From Chamaea fasciata (taxonomy: Eukaryota; Chordata; Aves; Passeriformes; Sylviidae), in assembly GCA_029207755.1 (NCBI GenBank), contig JARCOQ010000016.1, forward strand, positions 10,569,307 through 10,633,306: 64,000 nt of DNA. The letters run 5' to 3'. A program made the position numbers and the translations under genes. Of the stretch, positions 1 through 12,700 are shown one piece after another. Every line of letters starts with the position of its first letter. Position 1 is the first letter of the stretch. Under the pieces are notes generated by a model. The model ran no database searches and was not told the DNA's origin. It saw only the letters and a list, made by a program, of their open reading frames with translations.

Positions 1-3000
1 AAACTTACGTTTGGTGTGAGATTTCTAAGTAGCTGCTTGAAACTTGTTTCAAGGTGTTTTGGGAATGCATTTTGTGCAAATACCTCACTTTGGGACAATC
101 AATCTGCCAGCTGTGTTGGGCACTTCTTTGGGGGTTAATCACTAACTCCTGGGTTATAAAGGAACCCCTGGCGGAGCTGACACGGTCAGATCTTTCCTGC
201 CGTTGAAGGTGCAGTGAGAGCAGTTCTCAGCGGGGCTGCTGGGGCAACGTGGGTGTCAGGAGCCTTGGTCCTGCTCACGGAGCTGTCAGCCCCAGGCCCT
301 TCTGCTCACCAGAGCCCCTGTGCCGTGCTAATGGGGCCAGTGATGTGTCAGATGTGATCTCCTGGATTGTATGTCATTGTCTTGCTCTCTGCCTTGCCCA
401 GGATCACTCATTGTATTCTGCATAGGGTCAAGTGCTTATTCCTAAATATTTCCATAGAGAGGAAACTGTCCTCCCTCTGCACAGAGGGATGGAAGAAAGG
501 GACATGAAAGAATAAATGTGAGACCCTTCACTCTTCCCTCCTGGTCCCTTGGCTCTTGGTTCCTGGTGCTTCACTTTCTGTGTTGGTCTAAAGAGGCTTT
601 GAGTGGGTTAGGTAATATGTGATGTTGAGGTGTTTGTTGAAGTTCAGTCCAGGTGCTTCATCATACTGAGGAGGCTTGTCCTAAGACTGTTTTGGGAATT
701 GGAGTTAACACCCTTTCCTTGAAACAAAAAGCAAGTTACAAATTTTCAACATTTTTGTGATGGTTCTCGACATCACGGAAGTGCAGTTCACTGGGGTCAC
801 AAAGGTCTGGCAGTCTTGCCATGTTACGCCCTTTTTTTTTTTAATGTTCATTATCAATAAGGTTATTGCTTTTTTTAGTTTGTTTTGCTTATTTTCTTGC
901 CTATTTTTCCTTACAGTTGCTTTACTCACTTTCTGCACACATACTCCTAAACCCCCTGGGAAGGGTTTCCTGCAGCAGGTCTGGTTGCCTTAAGGCAGCC
1001 GTCTGACTTACCTGTGAAATCCAAATGCTTTCTGGGGATTTCTGTTTCAAACTTTGATCTGAGCGAGTGCAGCACAAGGCTGCGGAGTTGAGGCTGAGCT
1101 GCAGAGTCCATAGGTTGGATGTGGTTTGCTGAGGGGTTCTGCTAGAGGGGGCAGCAGAAATGTGATGTGGGTGCTCCTCTCCAGAGCAGAGGGTTGGGCG
1201 AGGCAGGAGAAGAGACCCCAGTGTGGAGCAGCTCTGCTGCTCCTCTGCCCCATGGCCTCTGGGAGGCTGGAAGGATAAATGTACATCATGGCCAAAATGT
1301 GTTTTCTGTCTTCTGAGCTTCCAGGTTCTTATTTCCATGCTGTTGTGCAAAATGACATGTGGAGAAAGTGTGAGAACTGTGTCGTGCCTGGCAGCCCGTG
1401 GAAGCAGTTCCCAGGCAGCTTAATTGGATCTGTGTTGCTCTGTGCTTTGTACGTGGCCACACTTGATTGGAGTGAAACCATTCTTCCTGCCATTTGAGCA
1501 AAGCATTGCTTAATGACCTTGTTTGCATATGATTGTGTCACTGAAGTGAATGTTTGTTATAAAGTGCAAGGGAAGGCTTCTCAGAGTGGTCATGATGGGA
1601 TCCCCCCATCTCAGCTTCTGTGTCCACCTTGGGACCAGGAGCAAAGCCTGGAGAAAGCAGGAGAGGTGCAGGTGTGCAGCTGGAGCACAAGCTCCTTGGG
1701 CTACCGAGCCCAGCTTTCACATCCATCCTCTGTGCCAGCATTTACTGTCAGTCCTTTACTGAACTACTTCACGTTTGTGGCATTCTCCTGCCCCTCAATC
1801 CCTTATTCCTTTCAGTCCCACCAGTTGCTCCACTAGTGTAGCAGGAAAATAAGTTCTTGGTGAAAATATGGGATTTCTGCTCTTCATAAGGGTGAATTCT
1901 CCTGGCAGCAAGAGCTGCCCTCCAGGGAAGGGCTTGGAAAGGAGTGTGCCATCTGGGAAGTGCAGCACCCACAGCCCACCTCTGTGTGTGCACGCATGGC
2001 AGCCCTGGAGAGCATCATCTGGACAAACTTCACTCTCTCCTTGTGTGTTGAAGGAAGGTGGTTAATGAGGATTAACAGGCTTCAGCCTGAAGGATGAGAG
2101 TAGCTGCTGGCATGAGAGCTGTGAGGCAGGGCTGGTGTGGTGATGCTTCTTGTCTGGGCTTGTTAAACGTGGTGGAGAATCCCTCTGGTGCTGCTGTGCT
2201 GCTCCCTGTAGTGCTCCTCTTGCCTTTGCTTCCTGAAATATTCTCATGAGGGCTGTGCTTATTGCCCTCTGCATTGCACAGGGCAGGGCTGTGTGGGGAC
2301 ATGGGCTGCCCTGGGAGCTGCCATGTCCTGTGGGGTGCTGCTTGCAGAGCCCTGGTGCCTCTGGATGCCCACAGGGCAAGGGAGGAGTGTTTTGTCCTGC
2401 CCTGGTTGCTGTGACAGACCTCCTGTCATCAAAGCTCGCTTTTCCCTGCCTGGTGCCTGTGGTAAGTCCACAGTGATTTCTTCTGCCTCTGCTCTCTTGC
2501 TGAGCCCTGGGGCCTGAACCACGCTGCTGGCTGGGTATGGTCTCCCCAGGAAAGAGCATCTTCAGAGAGGGGTAAGTGCTGTGTGAGAACAGAGAGGGTA
2601 ATTCAGGTCTTACTCAAACGCAAAACTGTGGTTGTGGGCTTAAAAAAGAGAAATAACGTGGTTGAGCGTAACTCACTGTTCAACAGAAGATAGAGAATAG
2701 CCTTTCTCTCTTGTGCATGTGTATCATTGGGTCAGGTCTCTAATGAGCTGACTTTATCTGTTCACGTGCAAAATCCTTCCACAGTTGCTTCCTAGCAGGG
2801 CCACACTGGAAAATAGCAGACTGGCATTTTTCCACTGGTTGTCTTTGTGATCTGGAGCAATAATAGCAGCAAAGAAGAGGCCAGTAGTTCAGCTCTGTTT
2901 CGATCTATTTATTGCATCTCTTTAGAGCAGTAGATGAATTATTATTAAACTTTCAGTGGCCTGGTAAAAAATGGTAATATGTCTTTGCTGTAAATCTGCT

Positions 3001-6000
3001 TTATGGGCAGGCATGGACTGATATGGTTGCAGGGTGCTTGCATTAGGGGTACATAAGTGGGATTGATAGGAAATTCTGATTTTCCCCCTTATCTCTGTGG
3101 ATGGAGCCACTTCATTCAGGGTGTCTGTGTACCAGTGCATGCATGTCTGGTGGAATGGAGGATCCACCCACCTCCTGCCAAGCTCACAAGGACTGAGCTG
3201 AGGAGAGGGCTGGAGGTGCTGTGCATCTTGGAAGGTGGTGGGAGGCAGTGTCAGAGTCCATGCCCACTCCTGGTGCCCCATGGCTGAAACAGCTGCACCA
3301 GAATTGTTCTGGAGTCATTCTTAATACCCCGCAGTGCTGGACAGAAGCTGGTCAGATGTGCCAACTCTGCTTACAGGAGAGCCAGATTAGGGGCAGAGGA
3401 TTAATGGCTCTTGGGGGTTGGTAAATGTGGTGGTTTTCATGTGTTTTTAAAGCATTTGCTTCCTAACTCTATCTGAATCCAGTTACAGTTGCTGTTGTGT
3501 TACTGCAGGAACAGGGAAATGATGTGTTTGTTGTCTTAAGTGATGAGCAAAAGAGGAGTGAAAGTTTAGGGTTATGGCAAGGGCGAGAAACCTTCTGCTG
3601 GGCTGGAAAAGTAGGCTTGGAAAGTAGATATGGAGAGGTGTTGGGTGGCCAGTGCTGTGATGAGGTTCTTGTTCCTTTGTCTACTTTGCCTGTCAAATGT
3701 TCCTGGAGCTGTTCAGGAATGGACAGTCTGGTTGCTGAGGGCCTGCAGTCCCCCATCCATGGCACAGGACCCCCCATGCTGTTCTGCCTGCTGCCCTCAG
3801 CCCACCAGGAAGTTTGCCTGGGGACAGGGAGTTGTGTGGGGCTGTGTTTGGTGCTGACCCATCAGGCTGGGGGGGCTGCACTTTAGGAGTTCCTGGTATT
3901 TGTCTCAATTGTTAAATTGTTTATTTGAGTCGGCACCTCTATACCTCTCAGATTTAATCGTGTCCCTCAGCACTGGCTGTTCTAACTCTGTGTCCACTGT
4001 TCCCTCCGCACCGCGCGTGTCTGGGGTTGCTGCCACAGCCCCCTGAGCGGGGCAGGGAGGAGGGCACACAGCTTTCCCTGGAGCTGCAGGGGCTGATGCA
4101 GTAATGGACCCACTTGTAGCAGCGCTGGCAGGAAGCGTGAGTGACGCTGGGAACATGCTGCTGCTGCTGCTGGAGTGTTTGTTCAGCACATCCTCTTGTG
4201 AGGAAGTTGCATCTGATATTTTGTAGTGCTTCCTGAATCACTTCCAACATCTTGTGATGTGTCTCCACAGGCAGCTCTTTATCCTTAGTCCACTCAGGCT
4301 GCAAGAGTGTTGAGGAAACCAGAGCAATTATCATGGAGATGCTTCTGAGCTGAGCAGTGACACAGATACAAAGCAGGGCACGTGACTGCTGTGCATCTGT
4401 GGCTTCACTGTGCTTGGGATTGGTACAGGCTGGCTGCTCTCTGTGGGACACTGCATCACCAGGGACACACATCCGTGAAAGCCAGGGAAGCTCTGGACTG
4501 GGATGATGTGCTGTGCCTTTGGGGAAGAGGCAATAACAAATACTAGCCTGGATTCCTGAAGTCCTTACGTTTCTGTACAGAACACCTCCATGTCCCCTTT
4601 TCACAAATACTGGATTTGCTTCATCCCAGCGAAGCCAAGAGCCTTTTATCATCATCTCTGTCTAGATGGGCCCTTGAAGTGCAGTGACAGTGGCTGTTGG
4701 CTGAGCCCAGTGGGGCAAAGGATACCAGACAGGGGCTCTGGCTGCAGCGTCAGTGCGGACCTGCTCCCCTCACACCTGTTTGTGTCTTGGCACACAGGGA
4801 CCACACACTGCTGGGGACATGGCTGGTGCCTCAGCACTCCTTTCCCTTGGCTCTCTGTGTCACATCACTGAGAAGAACGAGCTTGGCTTTGTTGTGACCT
4901 GCAGTGCTGTTGGAGCCCTCCTCCCTCGGTGGGAGTAAGGGACATCATCTCCTGGGTGCAGTGGCTTGGGAAGGGTGGGTCCAGCTGTCAAAACTCAACT
5001 GTGTTGCTGTAGGAGCATGTGTAACAGTTCTGGAGAGATGTAGTGAGGTAACCACTAAATCTCTGCTTCATGTGTTAGTAATTGATTTTCAGTTTGAAAC
5101 TTGACACAGTAATTTAAGGTCTAAATTTAATTTTCAATGTAGGTTTCTTTGAACAAAGTTAATGTTTGCAAAGCAAGTCTCCACAATATATGCCATACAT
5201 TCTTCCCTGCATCATTGTCTGGGTGCCTTCAGCTCACCTCTCTGCTGAAGGAGGGTAAGAGGTATCACGCTGGTACCCGAAGAGACTGTTTTGGATCCAT
5301 TTTATGGATTATATTTTATCAGTTTATGGATTATATTTTATAGTTTTATCTCTGCCAGTAGATTTTGCTTTGCTTAACAGGAACTAGGAGCAGAGAAGGC
5401 TGTTAGATCTCCGTTAGTTATCAAATGCACACAGACTGCTTCGAATTTCTCTCCCCTATAAAAAAATTTGCAGCAGCATCCCAAGCTGAGGTTACATTGG
5501 ACACCAAGCAGAGGTACTGGGGTCACACCAGTGTGGCACAGGGTGTTGGCTGGGGACCACTCTCATGGTTCAAGCTGTGTGAACATAATTTATGTGGGAG
5601 GGTGCTGGTCCCTGCACAGCAAGGGCAGTAAATCTGCTGTCAGAAGGGCTGCACATATGTAATGAGGGCAGATTATTTCTGTTTTCCATTATTTTGCAGC
5701 CTTGAGACAGGTGGACAGATTATAGAGCATGGAGAGTATATGTTTATCAGTCCTTTCCTGCCTCTTTCATCACCACCCCCTCCCTGGTGACCCCATTTTC
5801 AGAGGGATAAAGCGAGCAACCCAACCTCATTTCTCAAATCTGTTGTAAAGTCTGATGAGGGGAGTGAGACGCATGTGCAGCCTGCTGGGCCGGGGCTCTG
5901 CAGCCTTCCCACCCATTCCTGCCCTGCAGGTACTGCCTGGCCTCTGCTTGTGTCACTGTCCTTCTTGAGGATCCCTCTCAATAAATTGGAGTCCTGTGTG

Positions 6001-6583
6001 AGCAGCTTTTCTCTCCGCAGGTGTGCCAAGGATGTAGGTGCAGCATGGGATGGCTGCTGCCCCAGCCGTGGTTGCTCTGGGATACCTTGTGTGGTTCCCT
6101 GTGTGCAGGGAAAGCTGCACCTCCCTGGCTGGAGTGGCCATAGAAGACAGTGTTTAGGATGAGCAAGTAATGCATAGTGGATTCTTGGTACCCAGTGGGG
6201 AAAATTCTGTGGTGGCCTGTACTACTCCTGTGCTTGACAGGAGGGAAGTAATTGTGCTCTACCTGCTCTACCTGCATGATGATGATAAGACTGTAGAAGC
6301 ATCTGTGATTTAGATGCCCTGATCCTGGCTGAGTCCTGGAATTGTAGACCTAGGTTAGCATGGAAGACCCGCATCAAGGTTTTGGGAAATGTGTGACCTC
6401 ACCAAAGCTGCAATGAGCAAAACAAGAGTGCGTGGGCATTAGGAGACTAAGTTCTTGTTTTGCTTCAGCTTGAACAAACAGAAGATTTCATGAGGGCAGC
6501 AGTGTCAGGTGCTGTGGGGCAGGGGTAGGTGGATGGAGTGGCCTGAGGCCTGCATTAGCTGTTGCTGCACTGTCTCTCCACAG
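1..6583 (+). other. USP31: USP31 intron 1 (3' portion, truncated by window edge)
   Basis: There is no protein-like open frame here that I recognise. The region ends at a good acceptor (pyrimidine tract then CAG at 6581-6583) before the first USP31 exon in the window. In the USP family the Cys box (GNTCFMN-like) precedes the exon starting at 6584. I do not see that box in any frame here, so the exon carrying it should lie left of position 1. Base composition is mixed and unremarkable apart from a two-copy 22-bp duplication at 5301-5344. That this is intron 1 rests on the usual 16-exon USP31 structure and is an inference. Confidence 0.75.
5301..5344. repeat. Two-copy 22-bp AT-rich tandem duplication
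   Basis: The 19-base string TTTATGGATTATATTTTAT begins at 5301 and again at 5323, giving two adjacent 22-bp units that differ only in their last bases. It lies inside USP31 intron 1. It looks like a recent local slippage duplication and no function is indicated. Confidence 0.85.
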
Positions 6584-6721
6584 AACATCGTGTCCAAGAA
6601 CGCGATGCAGTACCGCGGCAATGCCCAGCACGATGCCCAGGAGTTCCTGCTTTGGCTCCTCGACAGAGTCCACGAGGATTTGAACAATGTGGTGAATTCT
6701 GGTGGCATGCCTCCACTCAAG
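6584..6721 (+). CDS. USP31: USP31 exon 2 (QHDAQEFL box)
   Basis: This exon is 138 bp, encodes 46 residues, and has phase 0 on both sides. It begins NIVSKNAMQYRG and contains QHDAQEFLLWLLDRVHEDLN, the conserved helix that follows the Cys box in USP enzymes and helps hold the catalytic core. The acceptor is a pyrimidine tract plus CAG and the donor is AAG|GTAAGG. The number 2 assumes the usual 16-exon gene. Confidence 0.96.
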
Positions 6722-9700
6722 GTAAGGGGTATGCTGGGAGACAATGTGGGAGTCTAACTTTGCACACAGGCTTTTCTTTTAAAGCAGTTCTCCCCATTGG
6801 CTTCTCAACTTTAATAGTTCAGAATGAACAAAAGTTAAAATAATATTTGTTTCTGCCCTGGGAGTGTAACCAGCTGTTCCACTAATCCCTGGCAAGTGCT
6901 CCCTGAGGCAGTCCTGTTTGAGTGGCTCTGCAATAGCCAGCAGGTGTTACCGCCTTGTCAGGTGTGAGCCCCCTGCCCTTCACTGGGCTGCCCTGCCCAC
7001 CTCGCCTTCCTGCATGCCCACCCCTTGGAGCTGAGTGTGCTTGGTAGTTAAAATTCTTGTGGCATTTTGCCAGTGATTTTGGCTTAGGAAGGCAAAATTT
7101 GACTGGCCTTCTGGAGCCACCTGCTTGCTGCAGCCCTCACACCTGGGTGTGCCTCAAGGGTCTGTTCCTCTCTTTCAGCCGCCGCTGGAGGATGATGTGC
7201 TGCTTGAGGGCCCAGCCTTTCCCATCAGTAGCACTTTTGTGCAGGAGCTCTTTCAAGCCCAGTACAGGTACAGTATTGTAAATACGTTGAATGTGTGGGT
7301 GACCCCAGTATAATTCTAAACTGACACTAGCTCCCAGTACAGTTTGGACTGGTGTCATTGTGTTAACAGCTGTTTTCTGAATTCCTGCTGAACTAAGACC
7401 TTGTACTAGAGGAAAGAGAGAATTTCACTGCTTCATATTTTGTATGTTCTGTGTAAATCTGCAGTATGAACCACTACACCTGTTCCTGTGCATCCTGAAA
7501 GTGAGTCAGTGCTTCATGAGCAAAGGCTCAGGAAAGCTCGGTGCTATGAGGCTGACCGTGACTGTCAGAGGGAAAAGCCCATGGCAAGAGGTGCCTGGGA
7601 GTTAGGGATCTCCAGTGTGTGCAGAGTGCTGGTCATCTGGCACTTGGGAATCCAAGGCTGAAGTTATCATTGTCCCTTCAGGGCTTTCCCTTGAGTTTCC
7701 CTACTTTCTGGGAAGAGAACTTTCTAATGTCAGAGCTATTGGAAGGGAACAGCCGAATCACCAGTGTTCCTTGATGGCGTGTGCCTGTACTGCTGTCATA
7801 ATTGTAATGGTTGGCTTTCTCCCTAGTATTTGCCAACTTTTCCTTTGCAAAGGAGAAACCTTAAGCCTGGTCTAAGACACAAAGCCATTGTGAGGTGCAG
7901 ATTGATTCTGAATGAGAATGGAGTTTTGGAGAATGAGAATGGACTTTTGTCTGGAGTTTTTCCTGCGTAAGAGCTGTGTGCATTCCAGTGCTGACTGTCT
8001 CTGTCCCATCGTTTCACCTCTCTATAAAGACAAAACCCTTCCAGGGTTTCCTCTTGGATCTGCTGTTGGTGAATATGGGATTTGATGGTTTATACATTCC
8101 CAATGAAGTGAGGTATAACTGTGCCCTGTTCTCCTTGTTTGTCCCAGGTCCTCCCTGACGTGCCCTCATTGCCAGAAGCAGAGCAACACGTTTGACCCTT
8201 TCCTGTGCATCTCTCTGCCGATCCCTCTGCCGCACACTCGGTACGGGACCGTCCTGAGCGTGACCTTGGCTCTTCCCCGTGCATGTCATGTGCTTAATTT
8301 GCTGCAGCAGGAACACAGAACCAGCAAAATTTCTGATAAGTCATTAAGAAAGGTAGATAGGACTGTATGGGGATTAAATGTTTTGCTTTGCAGGTTCTGC
8401 TTTGCAGGTAAAATGGAAAATTGTGCCTTTTACTTGTTTTGGAAAGGCCTGTCCTTCCTATAGAATTAATTTTGGGAGAAAAAGTCTTTGCTTCACATAA
8501 CCAAAATATTTTGCTTTTCACTTGATTTATAGCATTTTAAAAGTAAGAAAGGGAAAAGGATGAAGCACACTTTTTTAGAAGAGCCTCACTTATCACTTCA
8601 ATTTCAAAAATTGAAGTTAAAATCTTTTCTGCAAAGTGTTTTGCTTTTTTGAAAGACAGCCGATGCAAATAAAGAAAAAAGCTTCAGGGGAGGAAAAAAG
8701 TCCAGATAAAATGTTCAAAGTGAAGATAGATATGCACAGCAAAGCTATCTGTGGTATAAGCAAACTCCTTCACCTGGTGTTTGCATCCAGAAAACTTGTG
8801 TAGGTTCCAGAAGCAATGGAATAGAGTAATGATAGGGCAGATTAAACATTGCTCTGTCACATTTGCTCTGGAAATCCCTGCTTCACCACCGGGTGGAGGC
8901 TGAGTGGGCCCAGGGAAGGTGTGCCCTCCCTCTTCTCTCCCCATTGGTGCTGCTGGCTGCTGTTGGAGGCAGGATTGAGGCCTGAGAGGCTGCCTGTTCC
9001 CAGTAGCAGCTCTCCAAGTACTTCAAGGTGCTGTCTTATACTGACTGTCCCAAGCTTCCTTATGAGATCCCTGTTGGAAAACTGAGTGCCTTCTCATAGA
9101 CAGTTTTGGTTTTAACTTTGTGGGCCTTTTTTGAGATGTTCTGCTTGTGGGAGCAAGGAACACCAGGCCATGTAGTAAGAAAGGAGTCTGTAAATCAAAC
9201 ACCCTTGTTTGGCTGCAGCTGAGTGCAAGTCCAGTGTGAGGTGGATCTGGATAGTCAAGAGGGCCCTGGATGTGCCCAGGCTGGGCTGGGGCTGCTCCAG
9301 GCAGTGCCCAGGGGTGCTCAGCCCAGCCCAGCAGTGCTCCATGCTCTCCGCAGGCCGCTGTACGTCACTGTGGTGTACCGGGGCAAGTGCTCACACTGCA
9401 TGCGCATCGGGGTGGCCGTGCCCATCTCCGGAACCGTGGCCAGGCTGCGGGAGGCTGTCTCCTCGGAAACCAAGATACCCCTGGAGCAGGTAATGGGCTG
9501 GGCTGCTCACTGTGTGCCCTCCCCGCAGTGGGAGGGAGAGTGAAGGCTTTTGTCCCTTGTTGGATATGTAGGAATCGAAATTCACTGCCCGTGGTTGAAC
9601 AGGGAAGTGAGGCAGTGGTGGAAATCTGGACCATGCTTTTCCCTATGCATTGGCTGTTTGAATCTTAGTGATGTTGAAATAGCCCCCATGGAGTGTGCAG

Positions 9701-12700
9701 ACCTGCCTGACCCCATGGTGATCTCTGCATCCTGGCAGTGAGGCAACCACTGGGCACCTATGAGAGTTCCTTTGTAGGAAGGGCTTCAGGAAAGCTGTTG
9801 AATCCCACCAAAACCTTTCCATATGTTGCTTTTACCGCAGCTCCTCATTTATGGCTGTCCTTTGCCCTGTTCCTGGCTCCTGGCTGGTGACAGGGTGTCT
9901 TGGGAATGCCATCCCTTAGCAGGAAAATCCCAGCTGAGAGGCAGGGCACTGAGTCGAAACAGTGGGTGGTTTGATGGGTTCTTGTTTGCTCCTGCTGCCT
10001 GCAGATAGTGCTGACAGAGATGTACTACGATGGGTTCCATCGCTCCTTCTGCGACACCGATGACTTGGACACTATCCACGAGAGCGACTGCATTTTTGCC
10101 TTTGAGACCCCAGAGATCTTCAGGCCCGAGGGCATCCTCAGTCAGAGAGGTGAGTCAATAACTCTGCTTAATGCCCACCTTAGGTGACTAGTGAGGGAGG
10201 TTTGTGTGGGAAGAGAATGAGTCCCACAAGCTGTTGATGTTCTGGTGTATTGATTTCAGCTCTGACTTTGTCCAGGCTCATTCCAGAAGATTTAATAGTG
10301 TTGTCAGCTGGGAGGTTATCAAGCAATGTTGTACACTCCTTTCTGCCTCTTCTCGGGGCAGATGCTACAGGCCAGGCTGGCTTAATGTGAAATCTCTTGT
10401 CAGGCTTAATTTAAAGACCTGCTAGGGACCGGATGAAGCCAATGAAATTGTGTTATTTAAAATCAGATTGCTAGTGATGAATAAACAGTCTCAGGAATGA
10501 ACAAACACTTTCTCTTTCCAAGCTCAAACTCCTTGGCCTCTGCATGTCTCCTCAGTGAAAGGGTATCATAGTGTCCTGGGCAGATGGCGTGTAATCAAAG
10601 GCAAATTTTATTATTGAAAATAACAAGTTGGGTTTCTGGCACTTTAGTTTTTCTTGCAGGCAGTAAAAGCTGAGAGTGCTTGTATAACCTGCTGTGAAAA
10701 ATCAGATGGGGAGTACTTGCATATAATGTCCTTCTCTAAAGAAACAGTCACTGTGAAAGGTAGTTGCTCTTTGAAGCTTTTGTACAAGTGATGAAAATGC
10801 TCCTGATTCCGTACTGACCTGCTGCTCTGTAGCCCAAGGACGGCTTCTTTGGGGGGGGGGGCATCAGGGCACTAAAGGCAAATGACATAATAAAATGTTT
10901 CCTTTCTTCTAATTTTTCAGGAATACATGTGAACAATAACCTGAATAACTTGAAATGTGGCACTGAGCACTCCCGAACAATAGCTTACTCTCAAGGAACA
11001 GTGAAGTCTGAAAAACTGGAACAGTCCTGTCCTAAACTAGCAGCAAATGACAAGATTGTCTTGCTGGTGTGTAACAGAGCGTGCACTGGACAGCAGAGCA
11101 AAAGGTGACTGGCAGCAGCATGGTTGGAGTTACTCTCTGGCTCCTTCCTAAACTGACCTGGATTTTACTTTCCTGTAGTACAGGCTCCAGGTGAAGGAGC
11201 AGCAGCTTGCATCCCTAGCTCACATCAGGTGCAAGAGAACATGTTGATCAAAAAGCATTAATGGGTGCAGCAAAATATTTCTAATTTTGGTGAACTTCAG
11301 GTATTGCTTTACTGTAAAGGAGCAAATGCAGCCCAGTTGGGAGGATACACCACCTTTGTCTGTTTTGAGAGCAGTGTGTTTGACCAGACCCTGTTATGAG
11401 TGGGAATTTTAAATTGGAGTGAAAACGAGGGGAGGGAGAGAAATGGGAAACAACCATGGCAAAACCATTTGTATCAGCTGGAGCCTGAGAACTGCCTCAA
11501 CCTCTGAAGCTTCACTAAACTTCACATGAAGTTTTCCCGTGTAGTTTGGGGTTCCAATTGCTGAGCAGGATAATCTTTTAATTGTTCCTCAAATGCTTCT
11601 CCTTCCCATAGGTTTGGCTTGCCTTTTGTGTTGCACTTGGAAAAAACAATTGCTTGGGATATTCTGCAGAAGGAAATACTGGAGAAGATGCAGTATTTCC
11701 TGCGGCCTGCAGCCTGCTTGCAGGTGAGACTAATGTCCTCCCTGGCCCCCAGAGAGGAGCTGTTGGATGCACAGGATCCATTGCTGAACCTCAGCCCTCT
11801 GTCAGCTCATTTGCACAGGCATATTTGAGACCTTGTAGATTTGCATTTTCATGTCAAACGTGTTCTAGGGTGAAGTCTTTGTCAGCCAGTGCTGAGAGCA
11901 GTTTGTGTGTGGGCAGGTTGGGTTGGAGCCGCTGAGGTGGCCTCTGTTGTCTCTGTTGCAGGTTTGCCCATTCAGCTTGCGAGTGGTCAGTGTTGTGGGC
12001 ATAACATACTTGCTACCTCAGGAGGAGCGACCCCTCTGCCACCCAACAGTGGAAAGGTGAGCTGGCCTCGGGTGCTGGGTGCTTCCCAGGGGTGGAGAGA
12101 GGTGTCTTAGCTGGGAACTCGGTGTTAACCATGCAGAAATGAACAGGAATGGATTGTAGAGGCCCGAGGAGCAGGGAAATAAGGGAGCATCCTCAGGAAG
12201 CTGTGTGAAAATACCTCAGTTGTGTGTCATGCCATCTGGAGTCTGTCCTCCCTAGAAATGGGGAACAGAATGAAAATACTACTCCCACTATTTTTAATTT
12301 TTTTCTTGTGCCTGCTATTCTTTGAAATGTTGGTAAATGCCTGTTCTGCAACAGGTGTATGTTGCCTTATAGAACTCACATATTTGGGTGAAGGCATTTA
12401 CCAGCCTTGCCAAGTGTTTTGCTGTGTGAATTCCTTTTACTCCTTTGCAAACTTGCTCTGTGGGAGTGGAGAAAGGATGAAGGGCTTGTGGAGAGAAATT
12501 ACATGCATGTAGAAGATAATGTAGACTTTGGGTTGAAGGCTGGTCTGACTTATGTCTGCTCCTCTCTGCAGGGCATTGAAGTCATGCGGACAGGGGGGAA
12601 CCGCTCATGTGAAATTAGTGGTAGAATGGGACAAAGAAACTAAAGATTAGTAAGTATGAAGTAAAAAACCTTAAACTGTGTTCACCTCACAATTGCTGCT

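Noticed and set aside
1..6583. USP31 first coding exon with the catalytic Cys box
   Set aside because: I searched the provided translations for a GNTCFMN-like motif and found none, so exon 1 is placed outside the window.
8393..8408. 14-nt microexon-like string between CTTTGCAG and GTAAAA in USP31 intron 4
   Set aside because: Fourteen bases would shift the frame, and the known protein joins exon 4 directly to exon 5. It is a local duplication of CTGCTTTGCAGGT.
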